From NCBI GenBank assembly GCA_023458215.1, contig JAEXAJ010000148.1, forward strand, positions 1 to 34,263: a stretch of DNA of 34,263 nucleotides. Direction: 5' to 3'. The stretch's first letter is position 1, and every line of letters begins with the position of its first letter. The position numbers and the translations under genes are program-made. A model generated the notes under the pieces. That model had not been told where the DNA came from. It was given only the letters and a program-made list of their open reading frames with translations, and searched no databases. Below, in pieces: positions 22,063 to 31,300 of this stretch. This DNA is from Bacteroidota bacterium (lineage in GTDB: Bacteria > Bacteroidota > Bacteroidia > Bacteroidales > Bacteroidaceae).

Positions 22063-24408
22063 CTAATCTATTTCGATTTCATCGATAAAGATATAAGGGG
22101 ACTTTCCTTCTCCTGCATGTCCTTTGGGCAAGGCGGGGGTACGTTTAATAAGTACTTGTACGTAGCGTGCTTTTGCGGGTTCAAAGGTTATATCATAGGT
22201 TTCTATGCTTCTTTTGCTGATATCTGTTTCGGCGGGAAAATCCTTACTTGCTATTTCGCGGAATGATTTGTTGTCATCCGAAATGGAAACCGTCAGTCCC
22301 GTGCTTCCCATAATCCAAGAATTCATATCTACTATGGCATTGGTACCGACCCGTTTGATTTCAGTAAGTTCGCCAAGGTCGATGACGGCTGTAGGGTCTC
22401 CGTCGATGAAACCCAGCCAAGTTCCGGAACCATAACTCTCTTTCCCCTTCATTCCATCTACCAAGATCGATGCACCATTGAAGGTATATCTGGCAGCCGG
22501 TTGTATAGTAGTCAGTTCAATCGGGCATAGGGTTGCTTTGTTGAAGGAGACTGCTTTCTCTACCACTTTACTATTTCCTTCGGGACGGATCGCTACTGCC
22601 CGGAAGTCGGCCGACTCGGTGAGAGAAATAGGCTCGCTATATTTAGAAGAGGTACCGGTAGGTGCTGAACCATCCAGGGTATAGTAAATAGGAGCGTCGT
22701 CAATGGTAGTCAAGGTTACTGTTACTGCTTTCTTTCCGGCATCCGGGATAAAGTCGGCTTTGATGTCGAAAACGTGTTTGGCATAATTCAAACCGTCTCT
22801 TTCGTATAATTTGATGAGGCGTGCCAGGCGGTTGATGAAGTCTTTGTAGTCTTTCTTTTCCGGTTGTGTCCACTGTACCTCGGCAAGGGCTGCCATGCGG
22901 GGTAGTATCATATACTCCACATGTTCAGGCGTGGCAATATACTCTGTCCAAAGGTTGGCTTGCGCACCGAGGATGTGCTTGGCTTGTTCTTCGGTAAGCG
23001 AAGCGGTAGGTTCAAGGCTGTATACTTTTTCTACAGGTACATAGCCACCGATGCCGAACGGCTCATCCTTGGGATCGGCAGCCTGATAATAGTCGAAGTA
23101 GCAGAAATCGTTAGGCGTCATAATCACATCGTGTCCCATTTGTGCGGCTTTGATGCCACCTTCCGAACCACGCCATGACATTACAGTGGCATTGGGGGCA
23201 ACATCACCTTCCAGAATTTCGTCCCAGCCTATAATCCGGCGTCCCTTGCTATTGAGGAAGTTTTCGATACGGGTCATGCAATAGCTCTGCAAACGGTCTT
23301 CGGCGGTGTGTTCCTTATCCGCTTTCAACCCTTCTGATTGGATACGTGCCTGGCACTTGGGACATTTCTCCCAACGGGTACGCGGCGCTTCGTCGCCACC
23401 GATGTGGATATACTCAGACGGGAATATCTCGATGATTTCGGCCATTACATCTTCGAGGAACTGCATGGACTTCTCGTTACCAATGCACAATACATCTTCG
23501 AAGACACCCCAGCGCGGGCATACTTCATAAGGGCCACCTGTGCAGCCCATATCCGGATAAGCCGCTAGTGCAGCCAGCATGTGACCGGGAAGATCGACTT
23601 CGGGAATAACGGTAATATAGCGTTCTTGTGCATACTTCACGATTTCCTTTGCTTGCTCCTGGGTGTAGAAGCCGCCATAAGGCGTATTGTCATATTCATC
23701 CGTATTTCTGCCGATCACGGTGCGGTTACGAATAGAACCGATTTCCGTTAGCTTGGGGTATTTCTTTATTTCGATTCTCCAGCCTTGATCTTCGGTCAGA
23801 TGCCAGTGGAAGGTGTTCATATTATGCAGGGCGAGCAGGTCGATGTACTCTTTGATAAATTCTACGGGGAAGAAGTGACGTCCTACATCGAGATGCATAC
23901 CCCGATAAGGGAAGCGGGGAGCGTCTTTGATAGTTCCGGCGGGTAAAACGATCTTTTCAAAACCGGTCTTTGTCGGGGGGATTGATTTTCGAAGGGTTTG
24001 AATGCCATAGAATACTCCGCTCTCTGTTTTTCCTTTGATGAATACATTTTGGGGAGTTACGGTCAGCACATAGCCTTCTTTGTTTTCGATGGTGGGATCA
24101 AGCCCCAGTACGATGGTATTGTTCTTCGCCTCTGCGCCTTCGGCAATGGCTTGTGTCGAGGGATTACCGATGCCGATAGCGGATTGTGTCAGGTACTCTG
24201 CCAAGAACTCGGCATTACGTTTCAACTGGGCATTGCTTTCGGGGTAAACAATCGTTGTGCTTCCATTTAGCTCAAATGGTGTCTCTTTTGTCAAATTCGT
24301 CTCTTGGGGGAGAGGGATTACTTGATAATTAGCTTCGGTTACTTCATGACAGGAAGTACAGAGCAAAGCCAAAGCACCCGCAAAGAGTGCACGGTTCAGT
24401 TTTTTCAT
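22063..24408 (-). CDS. Beta-N-acetylhexosaminidase, GH20 lipoprotein
   Basis: Releases terminal N-acetylglucosamine or N-acetylgalactosamine from glycans by substrate-assisted catalysis. 781 aa. The lipoprotein signal is residues 1-20 (MKKLNRALFAGALALLCTSC), so it is probably anchored to the outer membrane or its periplasmic face. The GH20b domain is about 25-150; the GH20 barrel starts at YRGMHLDVGRHFFP, and the catalytic Asp-Glu pair is D339-E340 in IHIGGDEAPRTRW. A short chitobiase C-terminal-like piece (IYYTLDGSAPT) follows at about 580, then a final domain with ILVDGMKGKESYGSGTWLGF and VQVLIKRT, typical of F5/8 type C (CBM32-like) modules. Expected role is mucin or host-glycan foraging. 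No SusC/SusD pair is beside it. The promoter is at 24437-24444. Confidence 0.95.
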   Translation of the reverse strand: MKKLNRALFAGALALLCTSCHEVTEANYQVIPLPQETNLTKETPFELNGSTTIVYPESNAQLKRNAEFLAEYLTQSAIGIGNPSTQAIAEGAEAKNNTIVLGLDPTIENKEGYVLTVTPQNVFIKGKTESGVFYGIQTLRKSIPPTKTGFEKIVLPAGTIKDAPRFPYRGMHLDVGRHFFPVEFIKEYIDLLALHNMNTFHWHLTEDQGWRIEIKKYPKLTEIGSIRNRTVIGRNTDEYDNTPYGGFYTQEQAKEIVKYAQERYITVIPEVDLPGHMLAALAAYPDMGCTGGPYEVCPRWGVFEDVLCIGNEKSMQFLEDVMAEIIEIFPSEYIHIGGDEAPRTRWEKCPKCQARIQSEGLKADKEHTAEDRLQSYCMTRIENFLNSKGRRIIGWDEILEGDVAPNATVMSWRGSEGGIKAAQMGHDVIMTPNDFCYFDYYQAADPKDEPFGIGGYVPVEKVYSLEPTASLTEEQAKHILGAQANLWTEYIATPEHVEYMILPRMAALAEVQWTQPEKKDYKDFINRLARLIKLYERDGLNYAKHVFDIKADFIPDAGKKAVTVTLTTIDDAPIYYTLDGSAPTGTSSKYSEPISLTESADFRAVAIRPEGNSKVVEKAVSFNKATLCPIELTTIQPAARYTFNGASILVDGMKGKESYGSGTWLGFIDGDPTAVIDLGELTEIKRVGTNAIVDMNSWIMGSTGLTVSISDDNKSFREIASKDFPAETDISKRSIETYDITFEPAKARYVQVLIKRTPALPKGHAGEGKSPYIFIDEIEID

Positions 24409-24436
24409 GGTATAAATAGATTAAATGAATACCTGA

Positions 24437-24444
24437 CAAATATA
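24437..24444 (-). promoter_or_regulatory. -7 element TATATTTG of the GH20 gene
   Basis: On the minus strand TATATTTG (plus 24437-24444) matches TAnnTTTG and lies 28 bp upstream of the ATG. The gap to the upstream EamA gene is 114 bp, so the GH20 gene probably has its own transcript. Confidence 0.65.
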
Positions 24445-24522
24445 GAGAAAATATGGTAAAGTGGTAATAGATAAGAGTATAAAAGTGTATGTTACTGTTT
24501 CTTTATAGTCAAGAAAGAGGGA

Positions 24523-25407
24523 TTAGGTCTGCCTTCTTCCCGCCAGATATACTCCTCCCAGTATAAGCCCTGCCCCGATTATCATCATATAAGTAATCGG
24601 TTCGCTCAGCAAAAAGGCGGAGCCCAACATTGTGGCAAGCGGATTGAGGTAGATGTAATTGGAAGCACGGATAGTTCCCAGCCGCTTCAGGATAATATTC
24701 CATACAACGAAGCAGACTAGCGAGGCAATTACACCCAGGAATAGTAGATTCAGCAATACACCGGGTTCGGTCAGGGCGGATAATTTCATTTGCCAGGGAG
24801 AGAAAAGGAAAGCGGGTAGTATCGTCAGCAAACCGTAAAAGAATATCTTGCGGGTAATGAAAACGGTATCGTACCGGTTGAGCAGTTTGCGCATAATCAG
24901 GCTATAGAATGCCCAAGATAGTGCTGCAAGCAGTGAAAGAAAATCTCCCAATGGAGAGAGGTTCAGCACAAAGTGTCCGTTGTAGACCACCATGGCTACA
25001 CCTGCCAGTGCTATAAGTGAGCCGCCGATTAGCATCGGGGTGGCCCGTTCTTTCTTATAAATAAGTAAAGCGAGTATCGTAGTCAGCAACGGAGTCATGC
25101 AGACAATGAAAGCTACGTCGCAAGCAAGGGTGATGCCTAATGCTGTATTTTCCGTAAGGAAGTAGATGGAACCACCTGTAAGTCCACCCAAAAATAGCCA
25201 GCCCTCATCCTTCCATGTATTGGCGAATAGTTTCCGGGGAGAAATGAACCAGATTCCGATATATGCGATAACGAAACGCAGCACAAAGATTTCCTGCGGA
25301 GTAAGCCCGTTGCTTATTAATACTTTTGTGGAGATAAAGGTTAATCCCCAAATAGAAACTGTGAGAATGGCTATCAGATGACAGACGTAGTTATTCTTAG
25401 CATTCAT
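24523..25407 (-). CDS. EamA/DMT-family transporter
   Basis: A 294-aa inner-membrane protein with ten hydrophobic helices in two EamA repeats; the first ends at about residue 140 and the second begins at LSPLGDFLSLLAALSWAFYS. The N-terminus VCHLIAILTVSIWGLTFISTKVLI is the typical TM1 of the drug/metabolite transporter superfamily, with its GLTFISTK motif; the second repeat has the matching SNYIYLNPLATMLGS. The frame extends to 25470, but the ATG at 25407 has AAAGAAG upstream and starts before TM1. Substrates of EamA proteins include amino acids, nucleotides and other metabolites and are not predictable from sequence. No functional link to neighbours is evident. Confidence 0.9.
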   Translation of the reverse strand: MNAKNNYVCHLIAILTVSIWGLTFISTKVLISNGLTPQEIFVLRFVIAYIGIWFISPRKLFANTWKDEGWLFLGGLTGGSIYFLTENTALGITLACDVAFIVCMTPLLTTILALLIYKKERATPMLIGGSLIALAGVAMVVYNGHFVLNLSPLGDFLSLLAALSWAFYSLIMRKLLNRYDTVFITRKIFFYGLLTILPAFLFSPWQMKLSALTEPGVLLNLLFLGVIASLVCFVVWNIILKRLGTIRASNYIYLNPLATMLGSAFLLSEPITYMMIIGAGLILGGVYLAGRRQT

Positions 25408-25430
25408 GTGCTTCTTTATAAAAGTAGGCG

Positions 25431-25438
25431 CAAAGGTA
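25431..25438 (-). promoter_or_regulatory. -7 element TACCTTTG of the EamA gene
   Basis: On the minus strand TACCTTTG (plus 25431-25438) matches TAnnTTTG, 23 bp upstream of the preferred ATG at 25407. It also supports 25407 over the longer start at 25470, which would lie upstream of the promoter. Confidence 0.65.
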
Positions 25439-25560
25439 ATTACTTTAAAATGAAAACACAATAATGACAATTGTCTTTCGCGTCTTGAACTAAATAATAT
25501 TTAGTTCATCTTCTTCATCGGGGACGGAGATGTTCAACTTGTTCATTACTAGTTTGTAAT

Positions 25561-25714
25561 CACTTTATCGGTTATACAGTATCACTTTATTAGGAATACA
25601 GTAACACTTTATTAGTAATAAAGTAGCACTTTATTAGTAATAAAGTAGCACTTTATTAGTGATAAAGTACTGCTTTATCGGGGATAAAGTGATACTGTAT
25701 TTTGAATAAAGAAA
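25561..25714. repeat. Array of seven 22-bp palindromic units
   Basis: Seven adjacent 22-bp units begin at 25561, 25583, 25605, 25627, 25649, 25671 and 25693. Units 3 and 4 are identical; units 5 and 6 differ at a few positions and units 1, 2 and 7 at more. Each central unit is itself a palindrome, ACTTTATTAGTAATAAAGT (19 bp). The spacer is 575 bp (25408-25982) between the AraC 3' end and the EamA start and contains no supported gene. Divergence grows towards the edges, as for tandem arrays that expand by slippage or unequal recombination from the middle. Confidence 0.9.
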
Positions 25715-25830
25715 TATAAAGTTATAATGTTTTGATTATAAGTATGCTATGAATAGTGAAAATCAGAACTAACCCATTGGCGGCATTAATTCATATTGCT
25801 GATAGAAAGGAAGCAAAAATGGTGATAGAG

Positions 25831-25911
25831 TAATAAAGTGATAAGGTAGCTGCGCTATGTGCCACAGAGTGTTATCCCACTATCACTTTATCACCCAATC
25901 ACTTTATCACA
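25831..25911. repeat. Second cluster of ACTTTAT/ATAAAGT repeats in the same spacer
   Basis: TAATAAAGTGATA (25831-25843) is complementary to TATCACTTTATCA (25880-25892) at 12 of 13 positions. A further near copy, AATCACTTTATCAC, follows at 25898-25911 as a direct repeat 16-17 bp later. The core is the same as in the 22-bp array 120 bp away. It ends about 70 bp before the AraC stop and may contain the transcript end of that gene. Confidence 0.7.
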
Positions 25912-25982
25912 CTTAGCTCATATCCGCTCAAAATAGCACTAATCAAATACATTACAAGACACCTACTTAAAGATGTAGCTAT

Positions 25983-26819
25983 TTATCCTTTCTTCGTCCT
26001 ATACTCCTTGGGCGACATTCCTGTATGCTTCTTAAAATACCGTCCGAAGAAAGACTGGTCGGGAAAGCGGTACTTGTCTGCAATCTCCTTCAACGATAAG
26101 TCCGTTGATTGCAGGGCGACTTTCAGCTCCAGCATCAGGGTCTCATCAATAATCTCTTTGGCGGAGTCTTTGGCTATTCTGTTGGTGATGGACGACAGAT
26201 AGCGGGTCGATATGCAGAGTTGTTCGGCGTAAAAGGCAACATCCCGCTGAGTGGTACAGTACGTATGTACCAAACTTATGAACTTTTTGAACAATTCCTC
26301 TCCTCGATTACTACCATTAATCTGCTCGGGTGTGAAGAGACGTGATACCTTGTCGAAGGTATTGAAGAAGAAGATTTGCAGCAGGTTTTGTGCTATGGTT
26401 TCACGGAAACGATTGGCAAAGTCCAGATAGATGCCTTCGCTTGCAGAGATTAGTCCACGGACAGCACGTAGTTCAGTTTCCTCTGTATGCGTATAACAAG
26501 CGTTCTCTTTTAAGAAATGGATAAAAGGGGGTTCCAGCCGGAAGCAGGCAGTCTTGAACATCTCATCGGAATAGGCGAAATAGCGGGCGTTGAAGTCTTT
26601 GCTGGCAGATGTCAGTGAAAATATGCATCTGGGCAAAAGTATGATATTCGTATTAGGTACAATGTGATATTTCTGTAAATCTATGGTGATTTCCGCTTCC
26701 CCCTGCACACAAAAGATCAAGGCTCCGTTGTTCATTTTTGCAAGTCGGTTGTAGAAGTATCCCAGGTTGTCTGTTCCCGATCTGAACGTTTCCTGTGGAC
26801 TGGTTAATAATGGGTTCAT
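25983..26819 (-). CDS. AraC-family transcriptional regulator
   Basis: A 278-aa regulator. The N-terminal half (about 1-160) is a cupin-like sensor domain of the kind seen in Bacteroides AraC proteins (IFCVQGEAEITIDLQKYHIV). The C-terminal ~100 residues hold two helix-turn-helix motifs: DVAFYAEQLCISTRYLSSI and the more conserved LSLKEIADKYRFPDQSFFGR followed by YFKKHTGMSPKEYR. It is divergent from the adaptor-pump-outer-membrane operon at 27074, with a 254-bp gap between the starts, so it is the probable regulator of that pump. The ligand is unknown. It is translated from the ATG at 26819; no strong SD is visible. Confidence 0.92.
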   Translation of the reverse strand: MNPLLTSPQETFRSGTDNLGYFYNRLAKMNNGALIFCVQGEAEITIDLQKYHIVPNTNIILLPRCIFSLTSASKDFNARYFAYSDEMFKTACFRLEPPFIHFLKENACYTHTEETELRAVRGLISASEGIYLDFANRFRETIAQNLLQIFFFNTFDKVSRLFTPEQINGSNRGEELFKKFISLVHTYCTTQRDVAFYAEQLCISTRYLSSITNRIAKDSAKEIIDETLMLELKVALQSTDLSLKEIADKYRFPDQSFFGRYFKKHTGMSPKEYRTKKG

Positions 26820-26847
26820 ATTTTAGTTTGGTTATGAATTACGGGGG

Positions 26848-26855
26848 CGAAGGTA
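26848..26855 (-). promoter_or_regulatory. Probable -7 element (TACCTTCG) of the araC-type gene
   Basis: On the minus strand TACCTTCG differs from TAnnTTTG at one position and lies 28 bp before the ATG at 26819. No better match exists between this and the divergent promoter. Confidence 0.4.
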
Positions 26856-26883
26856 CAAGTTCTTTTTGACTTGTTAAATAACA

Positions 26884-26934
26884 TGTTCCGAAAATGAACA
26901 GTTGTGTACGCTCAATGAAACAAGTTATTGTTCA
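26884..26934. promoter_or_regulatory. TGTTC half-sites between the divergent araC and pump promoters
   Basis: TGTTC (26884-26888) and GAACA (26896-26900) form an inverted pair with a 7-bp gap, and TGTTCA recurs at 26929-26934, ending just before the pump operon's -7 element (26944). The position and repetition fit binding sites of the AraC-type regulator. This is inference only. Confidence 0.4.
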
Positions 26935-26943
26935 AAAACGGCA

Positions 26944-26951
26944 TAACTTTG
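26944..26951 (+). promoter_or_regulatory. -7 element TAACTTTG of the second RND operon
   Basis: An exact TAnnTTTG match 123 bp before the adaptor ATG at 27074, predicting a leader of about 115 nt with no recognised riboswitch. A -33 TTTG is missing at the proper distance, which would suit a promoter that needs an activator such as the divergent AraC protein. Confidence 0.6.
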
Positions 26952-27073
26952 CCGCCGGATTTCGAGAGAAAGAACTTACTATTCCAAGTACTCGGTTATT
27001 ACGGTTTTTATAATCAGCACTATCTGAGTAGTTACTTCCTATTAGTACATTATTTTTTTAAGATAAAAAGAGT

Positions 27074-28189
27074 ATGATAACAAGAAAGAGTATGATGAAA
27101 CAGATGATGACGATCATCTGTAGTGTGACACTGGCAGCTTGCGGCAACGCACCTGCCGTTCAACCCCAATCGGAGTATCGAGTGATGAACATCACCACTG
27201 CCGATAGAGAACTGCAAACGGCTTATTCGGCAGCGATCCGCGGACGTCAGGATATTGACATCTACCCGCAGGTATCGGGTACTTTAACCAAACTTTGTGT
27301 AGAAGAAGGACAAGCGGTGCGCAAAGGACAAGTGCTGTTTATTATAGACCAAGTGCCTTATCTGGCAGCCTTGCGTACAGCTGAGGCGAATGTGGAGGCA
27401 GCCCGTGCAGGAGTAGCCACTTCCCAACTGACGTATGATAGCAAGAAAGAGCTTTATGCCCAAAAGGTAATATCCGAATTCGACTTGAAGACTTCCTATA
27501 ATAATCTGTTGACTGCCAAAGCGCAACTCGCTCAAGCCGATGCACAGCAGATAAATGCCGCCAATAACCTTTCGTACACCGAAGTGAAGAGCCCGGCAGA
27601 CGGTGTGGTGGGAATTTTGCCCTATCGCGTGGGTGCATTGGTGAGCGCAAGCCTGCCGAAACCGCTGACTACTGTTTCGGACAATTCCAATATGTACGTC
27701 TACTTCTCTATGACCGAGAATCAGTTGCTCGACATGACCCGCCGCTATGGTTCGAAAGACAAGGCATTGGCAGAAATGCCCGCCATCACCTTGCAATTGA
27801 ACGACCGTTCGGCCTATCCCGAACAGGGCAAGATAGAAACGATAAGCGGCGTTATTGATACTTCCACGGGTACAGTCAGTCTGCGTGCCGTATTTCCTAA
27901 TAAAGACGGGTTGCTGACCAGCGGCGGTTCGGGCAATGTCGTTATTCCGGTGCAGAAACAGCAGTGCGTCGTCATTCCTCAGGTAGCTACTTTCCAGGTA
28001 CAGGATAAAGTCTTTGCATACAAAGTAGTGGACGGCAAAGCACAATCGGCACCGATACAAGTAACCCGTGTGAATGGCGGACAAGAGTATATTGTAGAAA
28101 GCGGATTGAAAGTAGGCGACACGATTGTGGCCGAAGGAGTGGGCTTGCTGCGTGAAGGTACACCTGTTCGAGTAAAATCAGATAAATGA
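27074..28189 (+). CDS. RND efflux periplasmic adaptor lipoprotein (second system)
   Basis: A 371-aa membrane-fusion protein of the AcrA/MexA type. The lipoprotein signal ends in SVTLAAC, Cys at about residue 23. The first lipoyl half is DIDIYPQVSGTLTKLCVEEG, then a long alpha-hairpin (about 95-160, ALRTAEANVEAARAGVATSQ and QADAQQINAANN), the second lipoyl half SPADGVVGILPYRVGALVS, and the beta-barrel and membrane-proximal domains. A second start at 27092 (MMKQMM) is possible; both ATGs have purine-rich sequence before them. It is closer to AcrA in length and hairpin than the first system's adaptor at 13596. The 151-bp gap before the pump holds a long palindrome. Confidence 0.93.
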   Translation: MITRKSMMKQMMTIICSVTLAACGNAPAVQPQSEYRVMNITTADRELQTAYSAAIRGRQDIDIYPQVSGTLTKLCVEEGQAVRKGQVLFIIDQVPYLAALRTAEANVEAARAGVATSQLTYDSKKELYAQKVISEFDLKTSYNNLLTAKAQLAQADAQQINAANNLSYTEVKSPADGVVGILPYRVGALVSASLPKPLTTVSDNSNMYVYFSMTENQLLDMTRRYGSKDKALAEMPAITLQLNDRSAYPEQGKIETISGVIDTSTGTVSLRAVFPNKDGLLTSGGSGNVVIPVQKQQCVVIPQVATFQVQDKVFAYKVVDGKAQSAPIQVTRVNGGQEYIVESGLKVGDTIVAEGVGLLREGTPVRVKSDK

Positions 28190-28200
28190 AATTTAGTATT

Positions 28201-28290
28201 CACCACAGAGGACACAGAGTCTCACAGAGATAAAATAATAAAGAAATACAGATAAAAAAAACTCTGTGAGACTCTGTGTCCTCTGTGGTG
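28201..28290. repeat. 29-bp perfect inverted repeat in the adaptor-pump spacer
   Basis: Arms 28201-28229 and 28262-28290 are perfectly complementary over 29 bp, with a 32-nt A-rich loop. The arm is built from short repeats of CACAGAG/CTCTGTG. It begins 12 bp after the adaptor stop and ends about 50 bp before the pump start. It is too far from a T run to be an efficient terminator and lies within an operon. Confidence 0.9.
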
Positions 28291-28340
28291 AAATAAATTC
28301 CCATTTATTAATTCATAAACTACATACTATTATTATTAAT

Positions 28341-31300
28341 ATGAATCTACGAACCTTTATAGAACGCCCTGTTTTCTCGGCAGTCATCTCTATTACGATT
28401 GTCATACTGGGCATCATCGGCTTGTTCACACTACCCGTAGAGCAATACCCCGATATCGCACCGCCCACCATCATGGTGAGCACCACCTACTTCGGCGCCA
28501 GTGCCGAAACCCTTCAGAAGAGCGTGATCGCCCCGTTGGAGGAAGCCATCAACGGTGTGGAGAACATGACCTACATGACCTCTACCGCCAGTAATGCCGG
28601 AACAGTATCCATCACCGTTTACTTCAAGCAGGGCACCGACCCCGACATGGCAGCCGTGAACGTACAGAACCGCGTATCCAAAGCCACCGGACAGCTACCT
28701 GCCGAAGTAACCCAGGTAGGTGTTACTACCAGCAAGCGCCAGACCAGCATCTTGCAAATGTTCTCCCTCCACAGTCCCGATGATAGTTACGACGAGAACT
28801 TCCTTGCCAACTATATCAGCATCAACCTCAAACCCCAAATCCTCCGTATCTCCGGCGTGGGCGACATGATGATTATGGGCGGCGACTACAGCATGCGTAT
28901 CTGGATGAAGCCCGATGTGATGGCTCAATACAAGCTCATCCCTTCGGACGTAACCGCCGTGCTGGCCGAACAGAACATTGAATCGGCCACCGGCTCTTTC
29001 GGCGAGAACTCCGACGAAACCTACCAGTACACCATGAAGTATACCGGACGACTCATCACCCCCGAAGAATTTGGCGAAATCGTTATCCGATCTACTTCCG
29101 ACGGCGAAGTGCTGAAGCTGAAAGACATTGCCGATGTGGAACTGGGCAAAGATAGTTATGCCTACGACGGCGGTATGGACGGCCATCCCGGTATCTCGTG
29201 TATGATCTATCAAACCGCAGGTTCCAATGCTACGGAAGTAAATCAACAGATTGACAAACTGCTCGAAGAAGCAACCAAAGATCTTCCGAAAGGAGTGGAA
29301 CTGACACAAATGATGTCTTCCAATGACTTCCTTTTCGCTTCTATCCACGAAGTGGTGAAAACGCTGATCGAGGCTATCTTGCTCGTTATCCTCGTGGTAT
29401 ATGTTTTCTTGCAGGATATCCGTTCTACGTTGATCCCTTTGGTGGGTATTATTGTTTCGCTCGTCGGTACGTTCGCTTTTATGGCGATTGCCGGATTCAG
29501 TATTAACTTGATTACACTGTTTGCTCTGGTGCTGGTCATCGGTACGGTGGTGGACGACGCCATTGTGGTGGTGGAGGCGGTGCAGGCACGGTTCGATGTC
29601 GGCTATAAGTCGTCCTACATGGCAAGTATTGATGCAATGAAAGGTATCAGTAATGCAGTTATCACTTCCTCACTGGTATTTATGGCGGTATTTATTCCGA
29701 TATCGTTTATGGGAGGTACTTCGGGTACATTCTACACACAGTTTGGTTTGACGATGGCTGTGGCTGTAGGTATCTCGGCGGTAAATGCGTTGACGCTGAG
29801 TCCGGCATTGTGCGCTCTTTTGCTGAGGCCCTATATTAATGAAGACGGCACGCAGAAGCAAAACTTTGCCGCACGTTTCCGTAAAGCGTTCAATGCCGCT
29901 TTCGATGTAGTGGCGGAGAAATATAAAAAGATTGTATTGCTGTTTATCAAGCGCCGCTGGCTGGCATGGTCACTGCTGGCATGCTCCATCGCGTTGCTGG
30001 TGTTCTTGATGAATACTACCAAGACCGGACTTGTGCCCGACGAAGACCAAGGTGTACTCTTTGTGAACGTCAGCACTGCCCCCGGTAGCTCGCTCAAGAC
30101 TACCAATGATATTATTGAACGCATTGAGAAGCGCCTCGAAGGCATCCCTCAGAAACTGCACTTGCAGAAAGTAGCAGGTTACGGGCTGCTTGCCGGACAA
30201 GGAAACTCCTTCGGTATGATTATCATGAAACTGAAGCCCTGGGACGAACGCAAGCATGCGGAAGACCATGTACAAGCCGTCATCAATCAGGTTTATGCCC
30301 GCACGGCTGATATCAAAGATGCTACCGTGTTTGCCATCTCTCCGGGTATGATTCCAGGTTACGGTATGGGTAATGCGCTCGACCTCAATGTACAGGACAA
30401 GCAGGGGGGAGACATCAATACCTTCTTCCAGACTACCCAGCAATACTTGGGTGCATTGAACCAACGTCCCGAAATCTCCATGGCATACTCCACCTTCGAC
30501 GTGCGTTATCCGCAATGGACGGTAGAAATTGATGCCTCGAAGTGCAAACGTGCCGGCATTACGCCCGACCAAGTATTGGCTACGCTCTCCGGTTATTACG
30601 GCGGACAATATGTATCGAACTTCAACCGTTTCTCGAAAGTATATAAGGTAATGATACAAGCCGATCCGAAGTCGCGTGTGGATGAGACTTCGCTCAACAA
30701 TACTTTCGTGCGTATGGCTAATGGCGAGATGGCGCCGCTGAGCCAGTTCGTTACGCTTACCCGCTCTTACGGAGCCGAGTCATTGAGCCGCTTCAATATG
30801 TTCAACTCCATTGCGGTGAATGCCATGCCTGCGCCGGGATATAGTACCGGTGATGCTATCCGTGCGGTTCAGGAGGCTGCTACGGCTGCCCTTCCCAAAG
30901 GCTACGGTTACGATTTTGGCGGCATCACGCGTGAAGAGAGTCAGCAGGGAGGTACTACGGTTATCATCTTCGGCATTTGTATCTTGATGATCTATCTCAT
31001 TCTGAGTGCCCTTTACGAAAGCTTCATTGTACCGTTTGCGGTAATTCTTGCCGTTCCGGTGGGATTGATGGGTAGTTTCCTTTTTGCCCGCATGATGGGA
31101 TTGGAGAATAACATCTACCTTCAGACAGGTTTGATTATGCTGATCGGTCTGCTGGCCAAGACCGCCATTCTGCTGACCGAGTATGCCGCCGAGCGCCGCA
31201 AAGCAGGTATGGGACTGATTGCTTCTGCCGTGAGTGCAGCCAAAGCTCGTTTCCGTGCTATTCTGATGACGGTGCTCACCATGATCTTCGGCCTTTTCCC

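Noticed and set aside
25561..25714. CRISPR array
   Set aside because: Units are directly adjacent 22-bp repeats with no unique spacers, and no cas genes are in the window.
26952..27073. Riboswitch in the leader of the second RND operon
   Set aside because: No stem-loop arrangement or conserved aptamer core is visible in the ~120-nt AT-rich leader.
27284..28084. Minus-strand open frame (266 codons) opposite the second adaptor gene
   Set aside because: The plus strand encodes a well-formed AcrA-type lipoprotein; the antisense frame is low-complexity in His and Cys and has no family signal.
28266..28340. Upstream extension of the second RND pump (25 codons)
   Set aside because: It is encoded by the right arm of the palindrome and would precede the standard AcrB N-terminus MNLRTFIERPVF.
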